A stretch of DNA of 64,000 bases from Hydractinia symbiolongicarpus. Taxonomy: Eukaryota; Cnidaria; Hydrozoa; Anthoathecata; Hydractiniidae. Positions 34,605 through 42,714 of this stretch are shown here, piece after piece (position 1 is the first letter of the stretch; each line of letters opens with the position of its first letter). Where the stretch lies: assembly GCF_029227915.1 (NCBI RefSeq), contig NC_079876.1, positions 19,468,001-19,532,000 of the forward strand, in the 5' to 3' direction. Both the position numbers and the translations under genes were made by a program. Under the pieces are notes generated by a model that was given only the letters and a program-made list of their open reading frames with translations, had not been told where the DNA came from and made no database searches.

Positions 34605-35000
34605 GGCGAACTTGTACGCTGCAAAACCAAGGAGGGCTAGGGATCCTACGATGAACGTCAGCTCGCCGTCTTGTTGTTGCTTGGAAGGTGTGTAAAAATC
34701 GGATAGTTTTGGAGCTTTTTCGATCGTTGCGATATAGTACTCCCTTATACTTTCATCGAGCTCCTTCAAGCTCTCTCCAGCTTGCCTTTTAAGCTCTCGT
34801 TGATGGTTATACCAATCGATCTTTGCCTGCCGATCTCTTACCCACTGTTGCTGAGCTGCTTGAAGTTGTTCAATTGCTTTATCATGCCTTTTACGCTCGG
34901 CCTCACCATGGCCTGACAGCTTAATGAACACGAGATTTGATCCGCTAAAGGCTAATGCATTAATCGCAGCACCAGCCACAAGAACACCTATAGTTGCCAT
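34602..35000 (-). CDS. Small protein with two membrane segments and a coiled coil
   Basis: 132 codons; AATAAA overlaps the ATG on the minus strand. A hydrophobic N-terminus (IGVLVAGAAINALAF) is followed by a long charged Gln-rich helix (residues about 35-85) and a C-terminal membrane segment (FIVGSLALLGFAAYKFA). The TAG stop is the first codon of the 36-bp element. It is probably a minor virion or membrane protein, inferred from position between the integrase and Cys-rich genes. No family was recognised. Confidence 0.6.
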   Translation of the reverse strand: MATIGVLVAGAAINALAFSGSNLVFIKLSGHGEAERKRHDKAIEQLQAAQQQWVRDRQAKIDWYNHQRELKRQAGESLKELDESIREYYIATIEKAPKLSDFYTPSKQQQDGELTFIVGSLALLGFAAYKFA

Positions 35001-35417
35001 TTATTGTTTAACCTTCTTGCATTCCTTGCACCTGGATGTCCTTTTTTGATGTTTACAAATGCCTCCGCCTCCACATTCCTTGCAATAGGATCTTATTCTT
35101 TCATGAGGGCAGATTTGACGGCCCTTGCACTCCTTGCACTCCTTACATTGAGATCTTCGCCTTTCATGAGGGCAGATTTGACTACCCTTGCACTCCTTGC
35201 ACCTGAATTTCCTTTTTTCATGTGCGCAGATTTGACTGCCCTTGCACTCCTTACACAGGGCCCTCTGCTTTTTATGCGGGCACTTTGTACGTTCCCGTGA
35301 TGCCTTGTTAACATCGAGGCATTTGATGCATGTTTTTGTCGTTTGACCATTTTTCGTCACCTTGAATGCATCTAGTAAAAGGCTCCTTTTACACTTTGAA
35401 CAGCTCTTGTTTTCCAT
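35001..35417 (-). CDS. Cys/His tandem-repeat protein (zinc-binding, putative)
   Basis: 138 codons. The N-terminus has two CxxC pairs (CSKCKRS... TCIKCLD). The rest is at least four tandem copies of CKECKGxQIC(A/P)HEx(K/R), that is CxxCx5CxxHx6-8, with basic residues between. Each unit could bind zinc. Similar Cys/His repeat arrays occur in algal and giant-virus proteins, including the EsV-1-7 type, though spacing here may differ. Its stop codon abuts the start of the gene at 34602-35000. The role is unknown; nucleic-acid binding is a reasonable guess from charge and fold. Confidence 0.65.
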   Translation of the reverse strand: MENKSCSKCKRSLLLDAFKVTKNGQTTKTCIKCLDVNKASRERTKCPHKKQRALCKECKGSQICAHEKRKFRCKECKGSQICPHERRRSQCKECKECKGRQICPHERIRSYCKECGGGGICKHQKRTSRCKECKKVKQ

Positions 35418-35420
35418 ATT

Positions 35421-35454
35421 ATTTTGTATTTATCCAATAGGGTAAATACAAAAT
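35421..35454. promoter_or_regulatory. Hairpin upstream of the Cys-rich gene and downstream of the capsid gene
   Basis: ATTTTGTATTTA (35421-35432) pairs with TAAATACAAAAT (35443-35454). It occupies the space between two minus-strand genes, so it could end the capsid transcript or mark the next start. Confidence 0.45.
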
Positions 35455-35513
35455 TGTGGTCACTACCATTTATTTTCAGTATTCCACAGAGTGAAATCTA
35501 CCATCTAAGATGT

Positions 35514-36752
35514 TCAGCTGAGCATCCTGAAGTAGGAAAACGTAGCATTTAATATCCCGGTTGTTCCGTCTGCCTTCTTTGTCATATGCAATGTTATACC
35601 GTCCGACAATCTCTGTAATTGCCTTCCGGAACCGTGGAGACTATGATCAGGTGATGCTCGGAAATCAACAAGCAGGGCGTATCTCTCTGTGAAGAACTGC
35701 CCAATCGTCACCTCCGAATCGTGGCTACCGAATAATTTTACGATCTGCTCGAGGTGATCTTTCGGGAGCATCGCGTGCGTGTAGAGCTCATTAGGCTCAC
35801 CCTCGACAGTAATCAAGATTTTTTCGATCTTTGGGTTATAAAACACCTCGTTAGTGCCCGAGTAGGCCTTCACTTTTCCAGGGTCTACAAAGAGCAGTAA
35901 AACGCCTTTCAAACTTTTTGCACGCGTATCAATTTGCAAATTGTAGCTTGTATCAGCCTTTTTCATCGTGACAACCTTGCTACGGAGTACCCTTTCATAG
36001 GGTAGCGCAAAACGACTATACCGTGACATCATAGCGCTCGCGAGACCCTCGTTATTAAGCTTGTCAATCTCTAGTACGATATTAGTGATCTTATACGCGG
36101 CATCCGGTGCTTTAGCTGCGGTATTTCCAACGGCTGCCGTACCTCCATCTTTGATAACGTCACCATATGATGCAAAATGTATAACGAATTGCAGCCTGTC
36201 GTATAATCCTGCCTGACAGAACGGCAAGTCTCGTGTCAATTCAAACATTTTTCCTAGAGGAATACAAAAGGTGCTGCCATAGGCTGCGACAATCGCTTTT
36301 TCCTCGTCCGTGCCTGCATGATCAGTCGCTTTTACATTTAGGGCTCGGATTGTACCGTCGTTGGGATTGATCCCCTCTAGGATCAAGTTGTTTTCCCGAT
36401 CAAACTTGGGCAACCACGGGTCCTTGTAGGTATCGAGCACCCTGTAGTCGCTAATATTTTGCACCTTGTTGCCATTCAAAGTGATACAAGGATTTTGCAC
36501 CAAGGATTTACCTATATTGCTGACGATAGTGCGATTCGTGTTTGTTCCCGTAAGTTCCAGATCAAAAAGTAGTTTGATACTGCCTGAAAAAATTACATCG
36601 TTCTGTCCCATGTTGGGGATGTCAACATACAAGTCCTCGTTCTGATTAATCGTACTAGGCACATGACTTACACGCTGCTTCTTCCCTTTCAAATCCATCA
36701 TTGTTTTAATCTCCGCGTAGGGATCGAGCTTATTTCCGAATATGTTACTCAT
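35514..36752 (-). CDS. Probable major capsid protein (double jelly-roll type)
   Basis: 412 codons, intact; AATAAA lies two bases before the ATG on the minus strand. The protein is rich in predicted strands with VDIPNMGQNDVIFSGSIKL near the start and an LVQNPCITLNGNKVQ segment. This order of 'iPNmGq-dvifsgs' and 'v.n.g..lv...i.lnG' is typical of capsid-like proteins of Polintons. It is the longest intact gene in the element and lies among other putative particle genes. It is shorter than many Polinton capsid proteins of about 500-650 residues. The call rests on pattern and context; structure prediction would decide it. Confidence 0.6.
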   Translation of the reverse strand: MSNIFGNKLDPYAEIKTMMDLKGKKQRVSHVPSTINQNEDLYVDIPNMGQNDVIFSGSIKLLFDLELTGTNTNRTIVSNIGKSLVQNPCITLNGNKVQNISDYRVLDTYKDPWLPKFDRENNLILEGINPNDGTIRALNVKATDHAGTDEEKAIVAAYGSTFCIPLGKMFELTRDLPFCQAGLYDRLQFVIHFASYGDVIKDGGTAAVGNTAAKAPDAAYKITNIVLEIDKLNNEGLASAMMSRYSRFALPYERVLRSKVVTMKKADTSYNLQIDTRAKSLKGVLLLFVDPGKVKAYSGTNEVFYNPKIEKILITVEGEPNELYTHAMLPKDHLEQIVKLFGSHDSEVTIGQFFTERYALLVDFRASPDHSLHGSGRQLQRLSDGITLHMTKKADGTTGILNATFSYFRMLS

Positions 36753-36790
36753 GCTTTATTATTAGCTGATTTTCGTTTTAAATAAATGCA

Positions 36791-37159
36791 ATGCCGATTA
36801 ATCCAATATACGAAGGAGACGACTTTACGCCAGAGGAAAACATTCCAGACGAAGATGGATCTTTCAGTAGGCTCCAGCCTGATGCCAGCTCCACGCTAAC
36901 GCCAGATCAGGAGCAAGAGCAGGGTCAATCGCCTAGCGGCTCAGCAAGAGCACGAGACACCACGACAAGACAGAGGGAAGAGCTACTAAAATCAAAGGTC
37001 GACGATCCTTACGAACACCTTGGTGAGGAGCTGGGGCAGCCAATCGCGAGATATTACAACGAGTTTGAGGCACGAGGAAACCATCTTCTTTTCGATGGCA
37101 TAGAGATCACGAAAAGGCATGGTAAATTGAGGAGCGTTGCCGAGATACGAGGAGGTTAG
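36791..37159 (+). CDS. Acidic/Gln-rich protein of unknown function
   Basis: 122 codons. AATAAATG overlaps an out-of-frame ATG five bases upstream, and the in-frame ATG is at 36791. The N-terminal half is disordered and acidic (DQEQEQGQSPSGSARAR) and the C-terminal half is better ordered (EHLGEELGQPIARYYNEFE). It is divergent from the capsid gene across about 40 bp, so the two probably share a promoter region. No family was recognised. Confidence 0.6.
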   Translation: MPINPIYEGDDFTPEENIPDEDGSFSRLQPDASSTLTPDQEQEQGQSPSGSARARDTTTRQREELLKSKVDDPYEHLGEELGQPIARYYNEFEARGNHLLFDGIEITKRHGKLRSVAEIRGG

Positions 37160-37179
37160 GTACAAATCGCTTGCGAGCC

Positions 37180-38075
37180 ATGGGGTTTACCGACTATACT
37201 ACACCAAACAAAGGCAGTAAAGCAATGGCTCAGAAACTCCTTAACGAGATTGTTCACGTTGAAGAGAAGGCCGATGATATCGAAATGATGCCTCTGCTCG
37301 AGAACGTCCTTGATGAAACGGAGAGCCTGATCGAAGACACTCCCTTTGGCGCCAGCGAAGCCTTCACAGAGCGTGAAAGAAGAGGGCTCAACCTCGAGCT
37401 TCAAACACTAAGGGGTAACCTGAAGCACTTGAAAAGCAAGATGATCTTCCACGACAGCAAGATCGCCAAAGCAGAAGCCAAGGTGAAAAGGCTTGAGACA
37501 AAGTAAACTACACCTGGAGTATCAGAGGAACAGCAAACTATCTGGAACGAAGACATTGCAAAGGCTAGGGAAGATCTAGAACGACTCCAAGATCAAAAGG
37601 AAGTAGTACGAGAAGCACACGGTTTAATATCATCTGACATTCAGAGCCAACTGAAAGCAATTAGGGAAACGCTGATGAAAATCGCAGAAGGCGATAAATC
37701 TCTGGCTTAAAAGCTTAGAATCTTGTTCAAGGAGCAAGGGATTACTATAGCAAGCATCGTCTCGGCTGTTGGTTTACTGATTTCCACCATCGTACTCGAG
37801 TTACAGGTGGTGGAGGAGCGGGTGCTGCAGCGGCAGGAAGTGCCGCAGGGAAGGGCTTTTTGCAAAAACAGCTGGAAAGGCTTGGAAAATTTTTGAAATA
37901 TCTGGCAGGTAAGGCAGGTGCGGCGCTACCAGGGATTATTGGCACGGTTGTCTCGTTCTTTTTTAGAGTAGCAGCAAAAGTTGTTGAATACGCAGCCAAA
38001 CACCTCTACATGACAATCGCTGCAGCCGTCGCTTTTGTTGTGGCCTACGTTGGGAAGAGAGGCAAACTATCGTAA
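37180..38075 (+). pseudogene. Broken coiled-coil/membrane protein gene
   Basis: The first true ATG is at 37180. The frame encodes a helical charged protein to a TAA at 37504-37506. Coding-like coiled-coil sequence then continues in the same frame past a second TAA (37708-37710), shifts frame near 37800, and ends in a Gly/Ala-rich stretch with membrane segments (IIGTVVSFFFRVAA, IAAAVAFVVAYVG) at a TAA 38073-38075. The simplest reading is one gene with two nonsense codons and one frameshift; three small genes is the alternative, but the middle piece has no start codon. The C-terminal membrane region suggests a virion membrane protein. Confidence 0.55.
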
Positions 38076-38080
38076 ATATT

Positions 38081-38112
38081 AGTCTAATGTGTTGATCAAA
38101 ACACACTAGACT
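38081..38112. terminator. Hairpin between convergent genes (type shared with 40624-40653)
   Basis: AGTCTAATGTGTT (38081-38093) pairs with AACACACTAGACT (38100-38112), one mismatch, loop GATCAA. It fills the space between the stops of the plus-strand gene ending at 38075 and the minus-strand gene ending at 38115. The core resembles the hairpin at 40624-40653. Confidence 0.65.
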
Positions 38113-38114
38113 TT

Positions 38115-39276
38115 TTATTTCTTCAACCAAATGTACAGTAAAATAACGACTACCCCAATTGTAATTAAGCCAGCTTTGTTGTCATCGTGTTTTTCGGCCT
38201 CTATTACTAGCGTAGTCTGCGTCTCCACCCTGTGCTTCTCATGTTTAGGGATCACGCGGCTCACCTGTGGAGGGCGGCGCTTAATATCAACAATGATGTC
38301 AGCCTGCTTCGCGTTAATCTTCGGATTTATACCGATTGAAAAATAATCCTTGCTAAACAAAATTTTGTTCGTGAAATTCACAACATTTCCAATATGAAGG
38401 CTCATGTCACATGGGATCATATAGACGCCATGAGCAACACTAAAATCCACCTTGGACCGCGCATATTTCAGCACATTTTGAAATTTGGCAATTTCCTTAC
38501 CCGTGTCGCTAGGTCTAAATTATCACATCCTCAAATGTCGTCAGGTACAGGCGTTGAGCATCAATTGCGCTGCCTTGGTTTCCAATGATTCCAGATCTTG
38601 CATTTGCCTGGCTTTCGAGAATTAGGTAGGCATAGAAGCGCAAGCTTTGGGATAACCGTTCAATACCAATACGAGTGAGGCCCTGGGATTTTTCAATGAT
38701 CCAGCGACTCCACGAGTCCTCGTCAAGATAGCTAGGGCCTGAACCAGGATAATCTTTGCGATGAAGTTGCCAACTACTGAAGATGGTTTCGTTCCTCCAC
38801 TCCTGCTCACTACCAGGTACTCCAAACTCGCGAGCCAGTTGCTGGAGTTTTTGTTTGTTGAAGGGGTTGTTTAGACGTCGAAATCTAACTGAGCCCGGTA
38901 GAGAAATGTCAAGCTCCGATATAATTTTGCAGATTTGGAAATAGGCGTGAAATAGATACACGGCACAAACCATAGGCAACTCGGACGTAAGATGCTGCAT
39001 GGAAATACCGCAAGCAGATGTTGCACAGTAGGTAGCAAAATTAAGTTGAGTGGACCAGAGACTGAAAGGGTGGCTGTTCCACTCCTTCACTAACCCGCTA
39101 GTGCCAGAATGGAATTCATAGTCAACAAAGATGTCTGGAAATTTCACCCTGAACGAGGACCCTTGAGCATCAATAACGATGTTCTGCACTGAAAGGTCAT
39201 CCCCCTTAAGTCTCTCTAAATATCTCCCATGGTTGGGTGCATACTTTGCTTTCGGGTTGTATGAGTAAATGCTCAT
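38115..39276 (-). pseudogene. Conserved-looking Polinton protein with C-terminal membrane anchor, frameshifted
   Basis: The likely start is the minus-strand ATG at 39276 (MSIYSYNPKAKYAPN). About 250 codons run to 38515 in one frame. After a one-base shift near 38515-38520 the coding sequence continues to 38115, ending in a membrane segment (LITIGVVVILLYIWLKK). The N-terminal part contains EWNSHPFSLWSTQLNFA. The start lies 19 bp from the divergent gene at 39296. Position next to a capsid-like gene suggests a particle protein; I do not recognise the family. If the shift is an assembly error the gene is about 387 codons. Confidence 0.6.
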
Positions 39277-39295
39277 CTTTTCTTTAAGAATAAAC

Positions 39296-39967
39296 ATGAG
39301 ACAGCTGTATGTCACGGATATAGAGAAGCCTACGATTTTTGACGATTACCTAGGGCAGGACACGAGAATTGCCCTGAAATCGATAAGTATCAGGCCCGTA
39401 TGGCTGAACCTTTACAGCGACAATGATTTTGTCATTCGTAGGACAGGGCCTGATCAGACAGAGACTAGAATTGAAATTATGAACAGTCTATACAAGATAG
39501 AGGATTTGGCAACCATCTTCAACAGTCAGGCAGGGGACAAGATCAAATTGTTTGTATTAAAAAATGGACTCTGCAGGCTTAGGGTTAGTGACGGGTATAC
39601 TGTGGTAATCCATCGACAACTGCAGGAGCTTATGGGGCTACCCTACGACCCTGCAAAAAAGTACTTTACCAAAGGCGACTATGACAGCTTTTACAAAACT
39701 GACGTGTACCAAATATTGAGACTCGTTTGCCCCCAGCTGGATGAAGACGATTGCCTACTCGATGGGAAGAAATCAAAAATGCTTGCTTTGCTTCCCACCA
39801 AAGAGTTAAACGCATGGGGAGACATGCTTACATGGAGTTTTGACACTCCAATCTACCTTCCTTTGAAAGGCTCAACAGACAGACTGGAGTTCATGCTGAC
39901 GGACGAGCATCATCATGAAAAGAACGTTTCGTTCGTTGGAATTACGATGCACTTACTCATAGAGTGA
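39296..39967 (+). CDS. Putative minor capsid (penton-like) protein
   Basis: I choose the ATG at 39296 because AATAAA ends one base before it. The frame is open further upstream, but without an ATG. The protein of 223 residues is strand-rich and ends with a segment (DRLEFMLTDE...VSFVGITMHLLIE) like the last strands of jelly-roll capsid proteins in Polintons. This supports a penton or minor capsid role, but only by pattern. It is divergent from the gene at 38115-39276 and five bases before the next gene. Confidence 0.5.
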   Translation: MRQLYVTDIEKPTIFDDYLGQDTRIALKSISIRPVWLNLYSDNDFVIRRTGPDQTETRIEIMNSLYKIEDLATIFNSQAGDKIKLFVLKNGLCRLRVSDGYTVVIHRQLQELMGLPYDPAKKYFTKGDYDSFYKTDVYQILRLVCPQLDEDDCLLDGKKSKMLALLPTKELNAWGDMLTWSFDTPIYLPLKGSTDRLEFMLTDEHHHEKNVSFVGITMHLLIE

Positions 39968-39971
39968 CATA

Positions 39972-40601
39972 ATGAAGTTATATCCGAGCTTACCGAGTGC
40001 TCCTGAGCATGAGCCTGAAGAAAGTCAGGTATACAGACTCAAGAAGATTGAGGAGGTAGAACAGTACTTGCAGGGTGAGATCAAAGGGCGTGACAACCTC
40101 GCCAAAAAGTTCAAGATGCATGGTACGTGGGTTAGATTCACTGATCATGAATTGCTAGCTGTAAGTATTATAACTTTAGGTGTTGGGATTGGTAGTATGC
40201 TGTCCGAAATAGGTGTACCACTAACTATGGCGATGGGTGGTATCACGATCGCTGTAGGACTAGGGCAGGCAGGTTTACGGAATGCGGGGAAGAGGCTAGA
40301 CGTTAAGTCAAAGAAGCATGAGGGCATCAGACTCTTAGCAGAGACTAAGTTGAACTCCGTTGTCGACCTCATCTCAAAGGCTGTGGAGAACAGTGTAATT
40401 AGTGATTATGAGTTCACCCTAATCATGCAGGAGAAGCAACGCTACATGTTGCTGAAGGAGCAGGTCCGACAACGAACGAGAAAGATCATAGATTCCATCA
40501 ATGATCGGGAGCGACAGCAGTTTGTCGCAAAGGGGGGTGAGGAGGCCAAAGAGGAGCTTATGAAAAAACTTCAGTCTGCGCAGTATGTCAGCGCTACTTA
40601 A
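39972..40601 (+). CDS. Two-span membrane protein with helical C-terminus
   Basis: 209 codons starting five bases after the previous stop. After a charged N-terminus, two hydrophobic segments (LLAVSIITLGVGIGSML and PLTMAMGGITIAVGLG, residues about 60-100) form a hairpin-like membrane region. A long charged helix follows (residues about 110-205). It is probably a virion or replication-site membrane protein by context. No family was recognised. Confidence 0.6.
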   Translation: MKLYPSLPSAPEHEPEESQVYRLKKIEEVEQYLQGEIKGRDNLAKKFKMHGTWVRFTDHELLAVSIITLGVGIGSMLSEIGVPLTMAMGGITIAVGLGQAGLRNAGKRLDVKSKKHEGIRLLAETKLNSVVDLISKAVENSVISDYEFTLIMQEKQRYMLLKEQVRQRTRKIIDSINDRERQQFVAKGGEEAKEELMKKLQSAQYVSAT

Positions 40602-40623
40602 AGTCTCCACCTGCTTATTCGTA

Positions 40624-40653
40624 GATCTAGTGTATTGTTCAAAACACTAGATC
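40624..40653. terminator. Hairpin between convergent genes (type shared with 38081-38112)
   Basis: GATCTAGTGT (40624-40633) pairs perfectly with ACACTAGATC (40644-40653) around ATTGTTCAAA. The string TCTAGTGT-ATTGTTCAAA-ACACTAGA aligns with TCTAATGTGTTGATCAAAACACACTAGA at 38083. It lies exactly between two converging stop codons. Confidence 0.7.
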
Positions 40654-40655
40654 AG

Positions 40656-40928
40656 CTACACAATCTCGAGCACTTCTCCCGTATCTTGATCTATGAGTAA
40701 GTCGCCATCATGTACGACACGTCGCTGTTTTTTAACGAGATCCCTCAAATATTGTTCAAGATTTTTCTCCCATGCAATTTTAGCACAAGGCTCGCAGTAC
40801 GGTCCGTCCGTTTGTGTCGACGCATCCTTATACTTGGCTTTGCGTATGGCTTCCACAAGGTCTATTCGCTTTAACGTAGAGTACCTTTTGAGACCTAAGG
40901 CTTTAGCTTCTTGTCGCAGTTTGTCCAT
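40656..40928 (-). CDS. Small SAP-like protein
   Basis: 90 codons on the minus strand. Residues 1-33 (LRQEAKALGLKRYSTLKRID then LVEAIRKAK) fit a SAP-type helix-turn-helix pattern with the spacing L..A..LGL..YS.L.+.+L...I. SAP motifs bind AT-rich DNA. A Cys pair (CEPC) and a charged C-terminus follow. It is the rightmost gene, about 150 bp from the right terminal repeat. It could be a small DNA-binding protein acting near the end, but this is inference. Confidence 0.55.
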   Translation of the reverse strand: MDKLRQEAKALGLKRYSTLKRIDLVEAIRKAKYKDASTQTDGPYCEPCAKIAWEKNLEQYLRDLVKKQRRVVHDGDLLIDQDTGEVLEIV

Positions 40929-41077
40929 TTGTTTATGTGAACAGCGCCAGGCTACATTCTACATGGAGATATGACGGCTGCCTTTCGTTGTATGTGGTAT
41001 GCGATCTAGAGTCCACCACCACCCCCAATCGGGACACTTCAGATAAAGGTTTTTTGTCTTCCTCATCTACTTGCTTG

Positions 41078-41279
41078 TTTCCCTTTTCTACTCAAACAGA
41101 TTTGCGCATGCGCGTTTGTTGATGTCAGCAGTTTTGTCGAGTACCGTCATTTTTTGATGATGTCACGTGACGTGTTTACTCATTTAAAGCATGATGAAAT
41201 CTGTGACGTCACAGAATTTTTAGGGGGTCTAAAAGCAGCGTTTTTTAATGGGGGGTTTTGACCGTAGAAGAGTGCCCCT
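41078..41279. repeat. Right terminal inverted repeat of the Polinton
   Basis: Reverse complement starts AGGGGCACTCTTCTACGGTC and matches the left repeat over about 200 bp. It contains TGACGTCA near 41205 and GCGCATGCGC near 41105. Bases outside (GCTTTC) do not match the left flank as a direct duplication. Confidence 0.85.
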
Positions 41280-41556
41280 GCTTTCATCAAAAAAGCTTCT
41301 TTTTTGAAAAACAAAGAATAAAAACTTGAGCGCTACAAAAGATACGGGTGTAAACTAGAAAACTTTTTTCTGTGTATTGGAAATTGGTTTAATGTTATTT
41401 TATTTAATATAAAAATGTACAAAACGTTATTTGGTTGTGTTCTGTTGATATAAGTACAAATAATGAAATGAGAAGAAATGAGAAACTTTGATCGCGTTCA
41501 CTAGCTAAAATGGCATTTTTACGAAGTGGCAATATTTTAATATGGAAGATTATTAC

Positions 41557-41760
41557 CTGGAGATCTCTTTTAAAAGAACTATCTGTGAAGTACGACGAAC
41601 AAATATAAAAACTCTGATGGCATGGTAAATCACCTGCACTACGTATTTTGTTTGGCCATTTTTGAGTTCTTTTTTTTTTCACAGACGGAATTCTGTGAAA
41701 ACTTACTTCTTTACACTTCTCTAATCGATTGGAACATCGAAACGCAAAGCAACTAACCAT
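41557..41760 (-). CDS. First exon of a THAP-domain gene (atypical finger)
   Basis: The minus-strand ATG at 41760 begins a THAP-type zinc finger: C4-x4-C9, R/S-rich turn, W35 and an ICSSYF segment at residues 53-58, ending at a donor GTAATA. THAP fingers use C2CH zinc ligands and bind DNA. Here the ligand His expected after the third Cys is Tyr57, so zinc binding is probably lost. Later exons should lie to the left, which could mean the Polinton sits in this gene's intron; none were found. It may be a host gene or a P-element-like transposase relic. Confidence 0.6.
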
Positions 41761-42429
41761 TTTTTAAAGATTTAAACGTAAATTACATACAAAAAGCGAT
41801 TTAATGTAAGCCAGAGGTCTTAACGTGAACGTTCTCTGCGCTCGCTTAAACTTTCTGCGCGATGTGATGTCATTATTTATAATCGGGTCCAGTCCTAAAT
41901 GAAATCGCGCCTGTCTGTTTTTTTATGAGAAAAAAATTGAATATGCGAAGGCTTGTACAACAATTTTAAATAAGAAAAACAAGTAAAGTAAGTTTTTTTT
42001 TGATTTCTTATGCTTTTCTGAGTACGTATATAACAAAAAAGAAAAAAGTGAGTTTCCCTTTCAGTTACCACAACATAACACATACCCATACTTGTACGCC
42101 ATGCTATTTTATCCTCTATGCACTTTTAAATACATCAAATTTGCTTTAATTACTTCAATCTGAGGATCAAAACTTTTTTAAAAACTAAAACAAAACAAGT
42201 TTAATTCCAGCGGCGTGTGAATCTATAGCTAACAACAACTGATCTATGACTCATATCTTAATTTTATAAACTCAATAGTTCAACACAGATACTGCACGTT
42301 TTCCATTAAAAGTTATTAATAACAAAGACGTGCAATACAAAAACAAAGATTCAGGGGAATTCCAGATTCATATGTTGATTGTGTTTAGGAAAAAACCTTG
42401 ATCGCTTAGTAGAGCGCAAGCACAGCAGT

Positions 42430-42714
42430 ATGAACGTTTCAACGATGAATATCTTTGATCGGATTGAAATTGTGGCAGCCATCGATTTTGGCACAACATA
42501 CAGTGGATATGCATATTCGTATGCTCACGCTAAAAAAACCATCCATTTAAACGGAGCTTGGGCGAACAACGCCTTTAAAACACCAACCATTATATTATTC
42601 GATGCCAACCAAAACTTTAAAGCCTTTGGTCGACACGCTGAGAAGTTTATTTGTGACAATCCTGAATATGATGGATATTATTTTCAAAGATTTAAAATGA
42701 AACTTAACAATGAA
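42430..42714 (+). CDS. HSPA12-like protein, exon 1
   Basis: The ATG at 42430 starts 95 codons ending at a consensus donor GTAAGT in phase 0. The ATPase phosphate-1 motif DFGTTYSGYA is at residues 19-28, then HLNGAWAN and TPTIILF, the typical start of HSPA12-type members of the HSP70 superfamily. Joined to exons at 47849, 48180 and 48439 the protein has 581 residues. HSPA12 proteins keep an actin-like ATPase fold without a standard substrate-binding domain; invertebrates often carry many copies. A possible acceptor TGTTTAG at 42382-42388 suggests an upstream non-coding exon. Confidence 0.85.
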
